This document shows positions 39,422 to 47,377 of a stretch of DNA of 64,000 nt, piece after piece. The stretch covers positions 372,001 through 436,000 of the forward strand of contig NZ_FAOZ01000002.1 of the NCBI RefSeq assembly GCF_001536285.1. The letters run 5' to 3'. Below the pieces are notes generated by a model. That model saw only the letters and a program-made list of their open reading frames with translations. It was not told where the DNA came from and made no database searches. This DNA is from Parafrankia irregularis (lineage in GTDB: Bacteria; Actinomycetota; Actinomycetes; Frankiales; Frankiaceae). A program made the translations under genes and the position numbers. Positions within the stretch are counted from its first letter, which is position 1. The number at the start of each line of letters is the position of its first letter.

Positions 39422-40834
39422 ATGACATCACCATCAGTAAGAAGGCCGCCGGCTGATGGCGCCGGGTCGTCCCGCGCGGACGACCCGACCGACGCCGACG
39501 GCGCCGGAGAACGTCAGGGCGGGGCAACGGGGGCCCTCGCCCGGATCAGTCCGCAGTCAGCCGTGCCGGCGCCCGAACGCGCCCGAGGCACGCTGCCCGC
39601 CCGCCGCCCGTCCGGTGGGCGCACCGCTCCCCGCGCCCGCGGTTGTGACGCGGCCGGGCTGCGTCCCGCCGGCCTTGCTGGCAGCTTGGGACTGGCTGGC
39701 AGCTCGGGGCTGGCTGGCACCGCTGGGCTGGCTGGCAGCTTCGGCCTGTCCGGCGGTCCTGTCCGCGCTGGCGTTTCCGGCCTGCCGGTCGATCTCGCCG
39801 AGGTCACCGCGGCCGCCGGGCGGCTGGGCGGTGTGGCGCGTCGTACCCGGGTCGTGCCGGCGGCCGGGAGTCTGACCGGGCATGTCGGTGCGCCGGTCTG
39901 GCTCAAGTGCGAGCACGAGCAGCACACCGGTTCCTTCAAGCTGCGGGGCGCGTTCAACCGGATCGCGACCGCGGGGCCGCGGGCACGCGCGCGGGGAGTC
40001 GTCGCGGCGAGCGCCGGCAACCACGCCCAGGGCGTCGCCTTCGCGGCGGCTCATTTCGGCGTCGCCGCGACCATCTTCGTGCCCGAGGGCGCGAACCCGG
40101 CCAAGGTCGCGCGTACCCGTGCGCTGGGCGCCCGCGTCGAGCACGTACCGGGGGGCGTCGACGCCGCGCTGCGAGCCGCCGACGCCTACGCCGCCGCCAG
40201 CGGTGGCCTGCTGGTCCACCCGTTCGACGACGCGGCTGTCATCGCGGGCCAGGCAACGATCGGGCTGGAGCTCCTGGAACAGGTGCCGGAGCTCTCGACA
40301 GTGATCGTCGGGGTCGGTGGTGGGGGTCTGCTGAGTGGTCTGGCGGTGGCGCTCAGTGGCCTGCGGCCGGACGTACGCGTGATCGGCGTTCAGGCGGCCG
40401 CCGCGCCGGCGTTCGCGTCGTCCTTTCACACCGCCCGCCGTCTGGTCGTCCCACCGGGCGCTGCCGGTAGCGGCGCGGGCTGCCTCGCCGATGCCGGCCA
40501 GGCCGGGGCAGCCACGGGAACCGTGGCCGACGGCATGGCGGTCGGCGCGCCCGGCCGGCTTACCCTGGCACTGGCCGAACGGCTGGTGGACGACGTCGTC
40601 ACGGTCGACGAGGACGCGTTCTGGGAGGCGATGGTCGCGCTGCGGCGGTCGGGCCACCGGGTGGAGCCCGCGGGAGCCGCCGGCGTCGCGGCCCTGCTGC
40701 GGATGCCCGAGCTCGCGGGCGGTGTCACGGCGGTGGTGCTCTCCGGCGGCAATCTCGACCCCGCGGTGGACACCAGGGTGGCCGCGCTCGCGGCCGACGC
40801 GTCCGCCGGCGCTCGGACGAACGCGCCTGGGTGA
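39422..40834 (+). CDS. ilvA: Threonine ammonia-lyase (threonine dehydratase)
   Basis: A PLP-dependent fold-type-II enzyme that deaminates threonine to 2-oxobutanoate, the entry to isoleucine. The PLP lysine is in HTGSFKLRGAFN (about residue 169), the asparagine loop is SAGNHAQG, and the phosphate-binding Gly loop is GVGGGGLLSGLA. The catalytic core covers about residues 116-460; there is no C-terminal ACT-like regulatory domain. The first 115 residues are low-complexity, including GLAG repeats, so translation might begin later, but ATG 39422 has AGGAG 7 nt upstream. A serine/threonine dehydratase of catabolic type is possible; the attenuator ahead of it favours a branched-chain role. Confidence 0.85.
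   Translation: MTSPSVRRPPADGAGSSRADDPTDADGAGERQGGATGALARISPQSAVPAPERARGTLPARRPSGGRTAPRARGCDAAGLRPAGLAGSLGLAGSSGLAGTAGLAGSFGLSGGPVRAGVSGLPVDLAEVTAAAGRLGGVARRTRVVPAAGSLTGHVGAPVWLKCEHEQHTGSFKLRGAFNRIATAGPRARARGVVAASAGNHAQGVAFAAAHFGVAATIFVPEGANPAKVARTRALGARVEHVPGGVDAALRAADAYAAASGGLLVHPFDDAAVIAGQATIGLELLEQVPELSTVIVGVGGGGLLSGLAVALSGLRPDVRVIGVQAAAAPAFASSFHTARRLVVPPGAAGSGAGCLADAGQAGAATGTVADGMAVGAPGRLTLALAERLVDDVVTVDEDAFWEAMVALRRSGHRVEPAGAAGVAALLRMPELAGGVTAVVLSGGNLDPAVDTRVAALAADASAGARTNAPG
39661..39756 (+). repeat. Degenerate repeat encoding GLAGS
   Basis: About five units of the type GGGCTGGCTGGCAGC (15-18 bp) encode Gly-Leu-Ala-Gly-Ser in the N-terminal extension of the dehydratase. Confidence 0.7.
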
Positions 40835-40993
40835 CCGCGACTGGGCGACCGCGTCCGGGTGAAAGCATCCGGACCCGAACGCCGACCCGCGGGCCGCGCA
40901 TGGAAGTGTCGGACCCGCCCGGCATCATGGCGCTGTGGTTGAGCTGGCCACCGCGTCGGGCGGTTCGTCCGTCGAACGTACGATCGAGGTCTG

Positions 40994-43585
40994 ATGAGCA
41001 CTCTTTTCGACGACACCTTTGGCCCTGAATCGCTGGTCGACGGTCTGGCACCCCTTGGTGGCGCGGGCTCGCGGGAGGGTGCGGCGGCCGGCGGTGCGGC
41101 GCGCGGCGGGGCCGCCGGCGGCGGTCGGGCGTCGGGCGACTTCGGCCCGGCGGTGCTCGAGGCCGGGGCGGGTCGCCCCAGGCCGCCTCGGCTCGACCCG
41201 GGCGAACTGCTGGAGGGGCTCAACCCGCAGCAGCACGCGGCGGTGGTGCACGCGGGCGCGCCGTTGCTCGTCGTCGCCGGTGCGGGCTCGGGCAAGACCC
41301 GGGTGCTGACCCACCGCATCGCCTACCTGCTCGCGGCGCGTGGCGTGCGGCCGGGCGAGATCCTCGCGATCACGTTCACGAACAAGGCCGCGGGGGAGAT
41401 GAAGGAGCGCGTCGAGGCGCTCGTCGGCGGGCGGGCCAGAGCGATGTGGGTGAGCACGTTCCACTCGGCCTGCGTGCGCATTCTGCGCTCGGAGGCGGCG
41501 CGGCTCGGGTACGCCTCCTCCTTCTCCATCTACGACGCGGCGGATGCCCAGCGCCTGCTCACGTTGGTCACCCGCGATCTCGACCTCGACCCCAAGCGCC
41601 ACACCGCCAAGGCGCTCGCGGTGGCGATCAGCGCTCTGAAGAACGAACTCGTCGACTGGGAGACGGCCCGGGACCGGGCCGCGAGCCACATCGAGCGAAC
41701 CGTCGCCGAGGTGTACGCCTCCTACCAGCAGCGGCTCGCACAGGCGAACGCGCTGGACTTCGACGATCTGATCATGATGACGGTCAACCTGCTCCAGGCG
41801 TTCCCCGACGTCGCCGAGCACTACCGGCGGCGGTTCCGCCACGTGCTCGTCGACGAATACCAGGACACCAACCACGCCCAGTACGTCCTCGTCCGCGAGC
41901 TGGTCGGCCGCCCTGGTCCGGCCGGGAGCACGGGGGCGGGGGCCGAGTCGGCGGCGGTGGGCCAGCACGGCACGGGCGGCGAGGACGCTGCCGGGCTGGC
42001 GGGAGCGGAGTACGGCGGTGGCGGTCCGGTCCCCGCCTCCGGCGCCCTGCCGCCGGCGGAGCTGTGTGTGGTCGGGGACGCCGACCAGTCGATCTACGCC
42101 TTCCGCGGGGCGAACATCCGCAACATCGTCGAGTTCGAGCAGGACTACCCGAACGCGGCCGTCATCCTGCTGGAGCAGAACTACCGGTCCACCCAGACGA
42201 TCCTCTCCGCGGCGAACGCGGTGATCGCGCGCAACGCCCAGCGCAAGGCGAAGCGCCTGTGGTCGGATGCCGGTGACGGGGAGCGGATCGTCGGCTTCGT
42301 CGCCGACAACGAGCATGACGAGGCCGCCTTCGTCGCGGAGGAGATCGACCGGCTCAGCGACGACAAGCTCGCCCGGCCGGCGGATGTGGCGGTCTTCTAC
42401 CGGACGAACGCCCAGAGTCGGGTGTTCGAGGAGATCTTCATCCGGGTCGGGCTGCCGTACCGGGTGGTCGGCGGCGTCCGGTTCTACGAGCGCCGCGAGA
42501 TCCGTGACCTGCTCGCCTACCTGCGGGTGCTGGCGAACCCGACGGACACGGTGAACCTGCGGCGGATTCTCAACGTTCCGCGCCGCGGGATCGGTGACCG
42601 CGCCGAGGCGATGATCTCGGCCTTCGCGGAGCGCGAGCGCATCCCGTTCGCCGACGCACTCGCCCGGGTGGACGAGGTGCCCGGGGTGGCGACCAGATCG
42701 GCCCGGTCGGTCCGGGACTTCGTGGCGCTGCTGGGCGATCTGCGTGACCTGCTGCCGAGCGGCCCACTGGCCGTGATCGAGGCGGTGCTGGAGCGGACGG
42801 GCTATCTCTCCGAGCTCGTCGCTGAGGACACCATCGAGGCCCAGGGGCGGGTCGAGAACCTGCGGGAGCTCGTCGGGGTGGTCCAGGAGTTCACCGAACG
42901 GCGTCCCGACGGCAGTCTGGCCGAGTTCCTGGAGCAGGTCTCGCTCGTCGCGGACGCGGACCAGATCCCCGACGACGACGGCTCCGACGGCGTCGTCACG
43001 CTGATGACGCTGCACAGCGCGAAGGGCCTGGAGTTCCCGGTCGTGTTCCTCACCGGGCTGGAGGACGGTGTCTTCCCGCACCTGCGCACGCTCGGGGATC
43101 CGACCGAGCTGGAGGAGGAACGGCGGCTGGCGTATGTGGGTGTCACCCGGGCCAGGGCACGGCTGTACCTCACCCGGGCCCAGGTCCGCAGCGCCTGGGG
43201 GCAGCCGGCCTACAACCCGCCCTCCCGGTTCCTCGGCGAGGTTCCGGATGCGCTCGTCGAATGGCGCCGGCTGCCCGAGCCGGCTCCGGCCACCAACAGC
43301 GGGCGCTTCGCCGGCTCAGGCGCGGGCTCGGGCGGGGCAGGCGGCTTCGGTGGCGCCGGTGCGAGGCCGGTGAACTCCCCGTTCGGGGCGAAAAGCTCCC
43401 GGCCGGCCGCGCGCCCGATCATCGACCTGAATCCCGGCGACCGGGTCACCCATGACACGTTCGGCCTCGGGGTCGTCGTGGCGACGAGCGGAGTCGGTGA
43501 CTCCCGCCAGGCCAAGATCGACTTCGGCTCCGACGCCGGGACGAAGGATCTCCTGCTGCGGTACGCGCCGGTGGAGAAGCTCTGA
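40994..43585 (+). CDS. pcrA: ATP-dependent DNA helicase, UvrD/PcrA type
   Basis: A superfamily-1A 3'-5' helicase for repair and replication restart, 863 residues. Motif I is AGAGSGKTRV, motif Ia FTNKAAGEM, motif II VDEYQDTN, motif III VGDADQSIYAFRGA, motif IV EQNYRST, motif V LMTLHSAKGLEFPVV and motif VI AYVGVTRAR. The C-terminal Tudor-like PcrA domain (GDRVTHDTFGLGVVV) is present. Two low-complexity stretches are unusual: about 50 residues at the N-terminus and about 45 residues between motifs II and III. ATG 40994 follows GAGGT. Confidence 0.95.
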   Translation: MSTLFDDTFGPESLVDGLAPLGGAGSREGAAAGGAARGGAAGGGRASGDFGPAVLEAGAGRPRPPRLDPGELLEGLNPQQHAAVVHAGAPLLVVAGAGSGKTRVLTHRIAYLLAARGVRPGEILAITFTNKAAGEMKERVEALVGGRARAMWVSTFHSACVRILRSEAARLGYASSFSIYDAADAQRLLTLVTRDLDLDPKRHTAKALAVAISALKNELVDWETARDRAASHIERTVAEVYASYQQRLAQANALDFDDLIMMTVNLLQAFPDVAEHYRRRFRHVLVDEYQDTNHAQYVLVRELVGRPGPAGSTGAGAESAAVGQHGTGGEDAAGLAGAEYGGGGPVPASGALPPAELCVVGDADQSIYAFRGANIRNIVEFEQDYPNAAVILLEQNYRSTQTILSAANAVIARNAQRKAKRLWSDAGDGERIVGFVADNEHDEAAFVAEEIDRLSDDKLARPADVAVFYRTNAQSRVFEEIFIRVGLPYRVVGGVRFYERREIRDLLAYLRVLANPTDTVNLRRILNVPRRGIGDRAEAMISAFAERERIPFADALARVDEVPGVATRSARSVRDFVALLGDLRDLLPSGPLAVIEAVLERTGYLSELVAEDTIEAQGRVENLRELVGVVQEFTERRPDGSLAEFLEQVSLVADADQIPDDDGSDGVVTLMTLHSAKGLEFPVVFLTGLEDGVFPHLRTLGDPTELEEERRLAYVGVTRARARLYLTRAQVRSAWGQPAYNPPSRFLGEVPDALVEWRRLPEPAPATNSGRFAGSGAGSGGAGGFGGAGARPVNSPFGAKSSRPAARPIIDLNPGDRVTHDTFGLGVVVATSGVGDSRQAKIDFGSDAGTKDLLLRYAPVEKL

Positions 43586-43610
43586 GCCGAGGCCTCCGGC
43601 CACGCGGCCC

Positions 43611-43661
43611 CGGCCCCCGTGCTGCCGCGCCCAGCGCGGGCGGCAGCGGGGTCGGGGGCAC
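43611..43661. terminator. GC-rich hairpin between pcrA and the LytM gene
   Basis: Imperfect arms (CTGCC-gCGCG / CGCG-GGC-GGCAG, extended by CCCC/GGGG) lie between the two convergent genes. Confidence 0.5.
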
Positions 43662-43664
43662 GGC

Positions 43665-44525
43665 TCAGTACGTGACCCCGTGGCCCGCGAGCCAGGCGAG
43701 GGGGTCGACCTTCGTCCCGTACTGCCCGTTGAGACGGACCTCGAAGTGCAGGTGCGGGCCGGTGGATTTCCCGGTGTTCCCCTCCAGGCCGATCTGCTCG
43801 CCGGTGTCGACCTCCTGGCCGACCCGGACGTCGATGCGTGACATGTGGCCGTAGCTGGTCACCACGTTGTTCTCGTGCATGATCTGCACGAAGTTTCCGT
43901 AGCCGGTCTCCCAGCCCGCGTAGATGATCGTCCCGCGGTGTGCCGCGTGGATGGTCGTTCCGTGGGGAGCGCCGAAATCCACGCCGATGTGGTGGTTCGA
44001 GCCGCCGAATCCCTGGGTGACGCGGGCCTCGATCGGGCGAACCCAACGTGCCGCTGCCACCCGTTCCGCCTCCGCGGCGGCCGCGGCGTCGCGCTGGGCC
44101 AGCGCGACGGCTGCCACCCGGGTGGCGACCAGGTCCTTCGCCTCGAGCAGCTCGGCCATCCGGCGTTGGTCGTCGGACACCTCGGTGTCGATCGGCCCGC
44201 TCAGATCATCCGCGCCCGCCGTGGACACGACCTGCACGGTGCCGGACTGGCCCGCTGATGCTCCGCTCGCGGACGCCGCCAGCGTGCTGCCGGTCCGTCC
44301 CGGCTGGTGCTGGGCCGTGGTCTCGGAATGCGCGATGCCGGTGGCATTGATGAGCACGAGGCCGATGGTCGAGACGACCGCGGTGGCGGCGCCCGTACGT
44401 CGCAGCTGCACGGAGACGAAACCCGATCTTCCGGGTACGGACTCGTCCCACTCGTCGGCGACTGAGGCGTTCCGACGTGGGTGCGTTCCGTGCTCGGATC
44501 TCGGGAACGGCGGTCGTGTCAACAC
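43665..44525 (-). CDS. M23 (LytM) family peptidase, exported
   Basis: A 286-residue zinc endopeptidase-type protein acting on peptidoglycan or controlling amidases outside the cell. A hydrophobic segment (GAATAVVSTIGLVLINATGIAHS, about residues 45-67) ends in a plausible signal cleavage site. A coiled-coil-like helix (MAELLEAKDLVATRVAAVAL) follows. The C-terminal LytM domain has the ligands in NHHIGVDFG and HLHFEV, so all metal-binding motifs (HxxxD, HxH) are intact. GTG 44525 lies behind GGGGAG. The upstream region was checked for the c-di-AMP (ydaO) riboswitch often found before such genes in actinobacteria; no clear match was seen. Confidence 0.9.
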   Translation of the reverse strand: MLTRPPFPRSEHGTHPRRNASVADEWDESVPGRSGFVSVQLRRTGAATAVVSTIGLVLINATGIAHSETTAQHQPGRTGSTLAASASGASAGQSGTVQVVSTAGADDLSGPIDTEVSDDQRRMAELLEAKDLVATRVAAVALAQRDAAAAAEAERVAAARWVRPIEARVTQGFGGSNHHIGVDFGAPHGTTIHAAHRGTIIYAGWETGYGNFVQIMHENNVVTSYGHMSRIDVRVGQEVDTGEQIGLEGNTGKSTGPHLHFEVRLNGQYGTKVDPLAWLAGHGVTY

Positions 44526-44597
44526 GCACTCCCCTGGTCACAAGGCACCCGTCGGACGAACCAGCCGGGTGGGAGGGCCCTTAAACCGATGAGGAGG

Positions 44598-45644
44598 TTA
44601 CACCGTCTCTTTCTGGCAGATAGTTCCAACTAGCCGTAAAGATGTGGCACTTTCGGGCTGGTCAGTCGCCAGACCTGTCGCCGCCGTTGCCTGCGGCGCT
44701 CCCGCTACGGGTGCCGCCGGTGCTGGTGCCGGTGCCGGTACGGCTGGTGCCAGCACGGCTGGTGCCAGCACGGCTGGTGCTGGCGGCTGAGCCGGGGTGA
44801 GTAGACGGGTGGTCAGCTGCGCCACCGCGCCGCAGAACGGAAGACCGTGGTGCCCGACGCCGTCCACCAGGACGTTCTCGGTGTGCAGGTCGGGGTGGTT
44901 GAGCCTGGCCTCGTCCGGTCGCACCACCGTGTCCAGGCTGCCGGCGACGGCGACGAACCTGGTACGCAGGCCCGGGGCCGGTTCGGCGAGCTCCTCCAAC
45001 AGGGCGGACCCCGGCCGCAGCTGGGCCAGCACCCGGTACGCGACCGCCCTTGGCAGGCGGCTGGCGAGCCGGGTGCCGTTGTGGGGCGACGCCAGCGTGA
45101 TCAGGGTGCGCACGTACTCGTCCCCGCCGAGTCGCTGGACGTAGTACCGCGCCACCAGGCCGCCGAGCGAATGGGCGACGATGTTCACGTCCGGGTGCCC
45201 GTGCCGCCGGGCGGCCTGCTCGACCGCGGCCGCGAGCGCTTCGGCTGCGGCCTGGACGCTGGTCGCGAACAACGGCACGTCCACCGAGGTCACGGTGGTG
45301 AATCCGCGGCGGCGCAGGGAACGCTCAAGGCGCGCGAACACCGACCGGTTGTCCACCAGGCCGTGGACGAGCAGGACGGGCGTCCCGGCGGTCGCCGGAT
45401 CGCCGACGATCAGGCCGCGTTGGAGCGGGGTCAGGTCCGCCAGGCGGTAGCGGTCGGTGGGGCCTTCGTCGCGGCGCCGCCCGACCACGGCAGCCGGGTA
45501 GAGGGCTGCGTGCGTCGCGATACAGGCCGCCTCGACCATGAGGCCCTTCACACCGTCGAACTGCGTGGCCCCGAGTCGGGTGAACAGTCGGGTGTCGATG
45601 ACCGTCCCCTTCGTGAGGACCTGTCCTCGTGGCAGGTTGGGCAA
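44598..45644 (-). CDS. Alpha/beta-fold lipase/esterase
   Basis: A 348-residue lipase-like hydrolase. The oxyanion strand is VLLVHGLVDNRSVF, the nucleophile elbow AHSLGGLVARYYV and the probable histidine is in DGVGHHGLPF; LASPHNGTRLA is typical of class-2/PGAP1-like lipases. The C-terminal 60 residues are Ala/Pro repeats (APAVLAPAVLAPAVPAP), encoded by a 15-bp repeat. It follows the carboxyltransferase gene by 6 bp and is surely co-transcribed. The outermost start is TTG 45644, without ribosome site; ATG 45539 has GAAGGG 4 nt upstream and may be the true start (313 residues). Linked with a carboxylase, a lipid substrate is plausible. Confidence 0.82.
   Translation of the reverse strand: MPNLPRGQVLTKGTVIDTRLFTRLGATQFDGVKGLMVEAACIATHAALYPAAVVGRRRDEGPTDRYRLADLTPLQRGLIVGDPATAGTPVLLVHGLVDNRSVFARLERSLRRRGFTTVTSVDVPLFATSVQAAAEALAAAVEQAARRHGHPDVNIVAHSLGGLVARYYVQRLGGDEYVRTLITLASPHNGTRLASRLPRAVAYRVLAQLRPGSALLEELAEPAPGLRTRFVAVAGSLDTVVRPDEARLNHPDLHTENVLVDGVGHHGLPFCGAVAQLTTRLLTPAQPPAPAVLAPAVLAPAVPAPAPAPAAPVAGAPQATAATGLATDQPESATSLRLVGTICQKETV
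44701..44790 (-). repeat. Short tandem repeat in the lipase tail
   Basis: About three 15-bp copies of ACGGCTGGTGCCAGC (plus-strand reading) are preceded by GGTGCC repeats. Together they encode the Pro-Ala-Val-Leu-Ala tail. Confidence 0.7.
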
Positions 45645-45650
45645 ACGACG

Positions 45651-47099
45651 TTACTGAAAGCCAACCAAGCCTGTCGACCATTTGTCATGCCTTGCCGCAA
45701 GACGGACATCCGCGTCACGAAGAGTGAGGTCACGCAGAAGATCCGCGACCCGTAGTGCCAGCCCGGGCAGGTCAGCGTCACAGCGCTCCAGGACGGCATC
45801 GGCGAAACCCAGGGCGAGCAGGTCGTAGGGCCGCAGCCCCGCGCTGTCCGCCGCCGCCGCGAGGTCGATGCGCAGGGTCGTGGCCGCACCTTCGGGCGCC
45901 AGTGCGGTCAGGTACCCATCCGGCGAAACCAGGACGACATCGGCACAGGCCGCCGCGAGTGCCCCGCCGGAGCCGCCCTCACCGACGATGATCGAGATGG
46001 TCGGGGAAGGACAGGCGAGCACCGCAGCCATGGCCGCACCGATCTGGGGCGCGATTCCCGCGGCCTCGGCGGCCGGTCCGCAGGCCGCACCCGGGGTGTC
46101 AACCAGGGTCAGCAACGGCAGGCTGAGCCTGCCCGCGAGACGGGCCGCCCTCGAGAGCAGGCGGTAGCCGTCCGGCCCTGGCGCACCACCGCGCTGCGCG
46201 GCCACCGCCACTCCCACGGCGGCGAGCCCCGTGGGCAGCAGCCCGATCCGGGCCCGCACCGTCCGGTCCGGCCCAACCAGGTCGACGCCGGCCGTCAGCA
46301 GGTCGGCCAGGATCACGCCGGCGGGTCGGCGCGGCCCCTCCCTGGCCGCCAGCACCTGCTCCCAGCCGCTCCGGCGCGGGCCCGGTGCCTCACCCGCGAG
46401 CGGTGCCTGGCCGGCGGGAGCCTGGCCGACGGGTGGCCGATCGGGTGGTGCGACCGCGCGCAGTGCGTGGCCGAGCCAGCTGGCCACGGCCGACGGCTCC
46501 ACGGCGGCGTCCACCAGGCCGGCGGCCGCGGCGGCCAGTGCCGTGTGGCTGTCGCTGGGCGGGAGCGCGCCGGTCACGGCGGCCACGACTCTGGGCCCGG
46601 AGAAGCCAACCGTCGCGCCGAGGACCGCGCAGCGCAGATCGGCCTGGGAGCCGACGGTCACCCACATGCCGCCGGTGGTGGGCTGGTCGGAGACTGCGAT
46701 GTGCCCGAGACCCGCCGCGGCCAGCTGGCCGAGCGCGATGGACACCCGGGCCAGGCCGACCAGGCCGGCGACGCCTTCCTGCAGCCGGGTTCCGCCACTT
46801 CGCACGAGCGACACGAGCGGGCGGCGGGCCGCGATGGCCGCGTTCACCGCCGCGGTGAACGCGGTCGCGTCCGCCTCGCCGAAGCTGCCGCCGTGGATGG
46901 TGAAGTCCCAGACCGCGACCACGGCCGGTGTGCCCTCGACGGGGCCGGTGCCCCACCACAATGCCGGGCGGCCGTCGTAGTCCGGCCAGCCCAGGCGGTT
47001 GGGCGCCGCCGGGCCACCCGGCTGGCGGACCACCTCGGCCAGCAGGTCATGCCGCCAGTCCCGGGGCGGCGTGGTCGTCTCGCGTCGCGCCATAGCCAT
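45651..47099 (-). CDS. Fused acyl-CoA carboxylase carboxyltransferase (AccD-AccA type)
   Basis: Both carboxyltransferase halves of an acetyl-CoA-carboxylase-type enzyme are in one 482-residue chain. The N-terminal (beta-like) crotonase half has VVAVWDFTIHGGSFGEAD, RSGGTRLQEG and the oxyanion region TTGGMWVTVG. The C-terminal (alpha-like) half has LLTLVDTPGAACGPAAEAAG and IIVGEGGSGGALA. There is no zinc-finger of the AccD type at the N-terminus. It transfers CO2 from carboxybiotin to an acyl-CoA; which acyl-CoA is not clear, and no biotin carboxylase gene is close by. ATG 47099 has GGTGAAG upstream. It leads an operon with the lipase. Confidence 0.85.
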   Translation of the reverse strand: MAMARRETTTPPRDWRHDLLAEVVRQPGGPAAPNRLGWPDYDGRPALWWGTGPVEGTPAVVAVWDFTIHGGSFGEADATAFTAAVNAAIAARRPLVSLVRSGGTRLQEGVAGLVGLARVSIALGQLAAAGLGHIAVSDQPTTGGMWVTVGSQADLRCAVLGATVGFSGPRVVAAVTGALPPSDSHTALAAAAAGLVDAAVEPSAVASWLGHALRAVAPPDRPPVGQAPAGQAPLAGEAPGPRRSGWEQVLAAREGPRRPAGVILADLLTAGVDLVGPDRTVRARIGLLPTGLAAVGVAVAAQRGGAPGPDGYRLLSRAARLAGRLSLPLLTLVDTPGAACGPAAEAAGIAPQIGAAMAAVLACPSPTISIIVGEGGSGGALAAACADVVLVSPDGYLTALAPEGAATTLRIDLAAAADSAGLRPYDLLALGFADAVLERCDADLPGLALRVADLLRDLTLRDADVRLAARHDKWSTGLVGFQ

Positions 47100-47377
47100 A
47101 GATCTTCACCGGGGCGGGGGCGGGCGGCGCGCTGACGTGTGGGATCGCTCTCGCCCAGACCCGTGCTGCCCCGGGGCCGTGCTGGGTCGTCCGGAGTGAG
47201 CCTCTCCGCGAGCCTTCTGGATCCTCGCCGCTGGGCGGACGAGATTGTCGCTGCTAGTCGCGGACCGCGTCGTCGAGCGTCATATGGTTCGGAATAGTCT
47301 GGTCTGCTCTGCTCCTGGAGCGGTCGCATCGCGCGGGCCGGACAACGGCCGGATACAGGGCCAGGTAGAGGGGAGTC

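Noticed and set aside
44526-44650. c-di-AMP (ydaO) riboswitch upstream of the LytM peptidase
   Set aside because: Such riboswitches often precede peptidase genes in actinobacteria, but the conserved elements could not be matched in this stretch.
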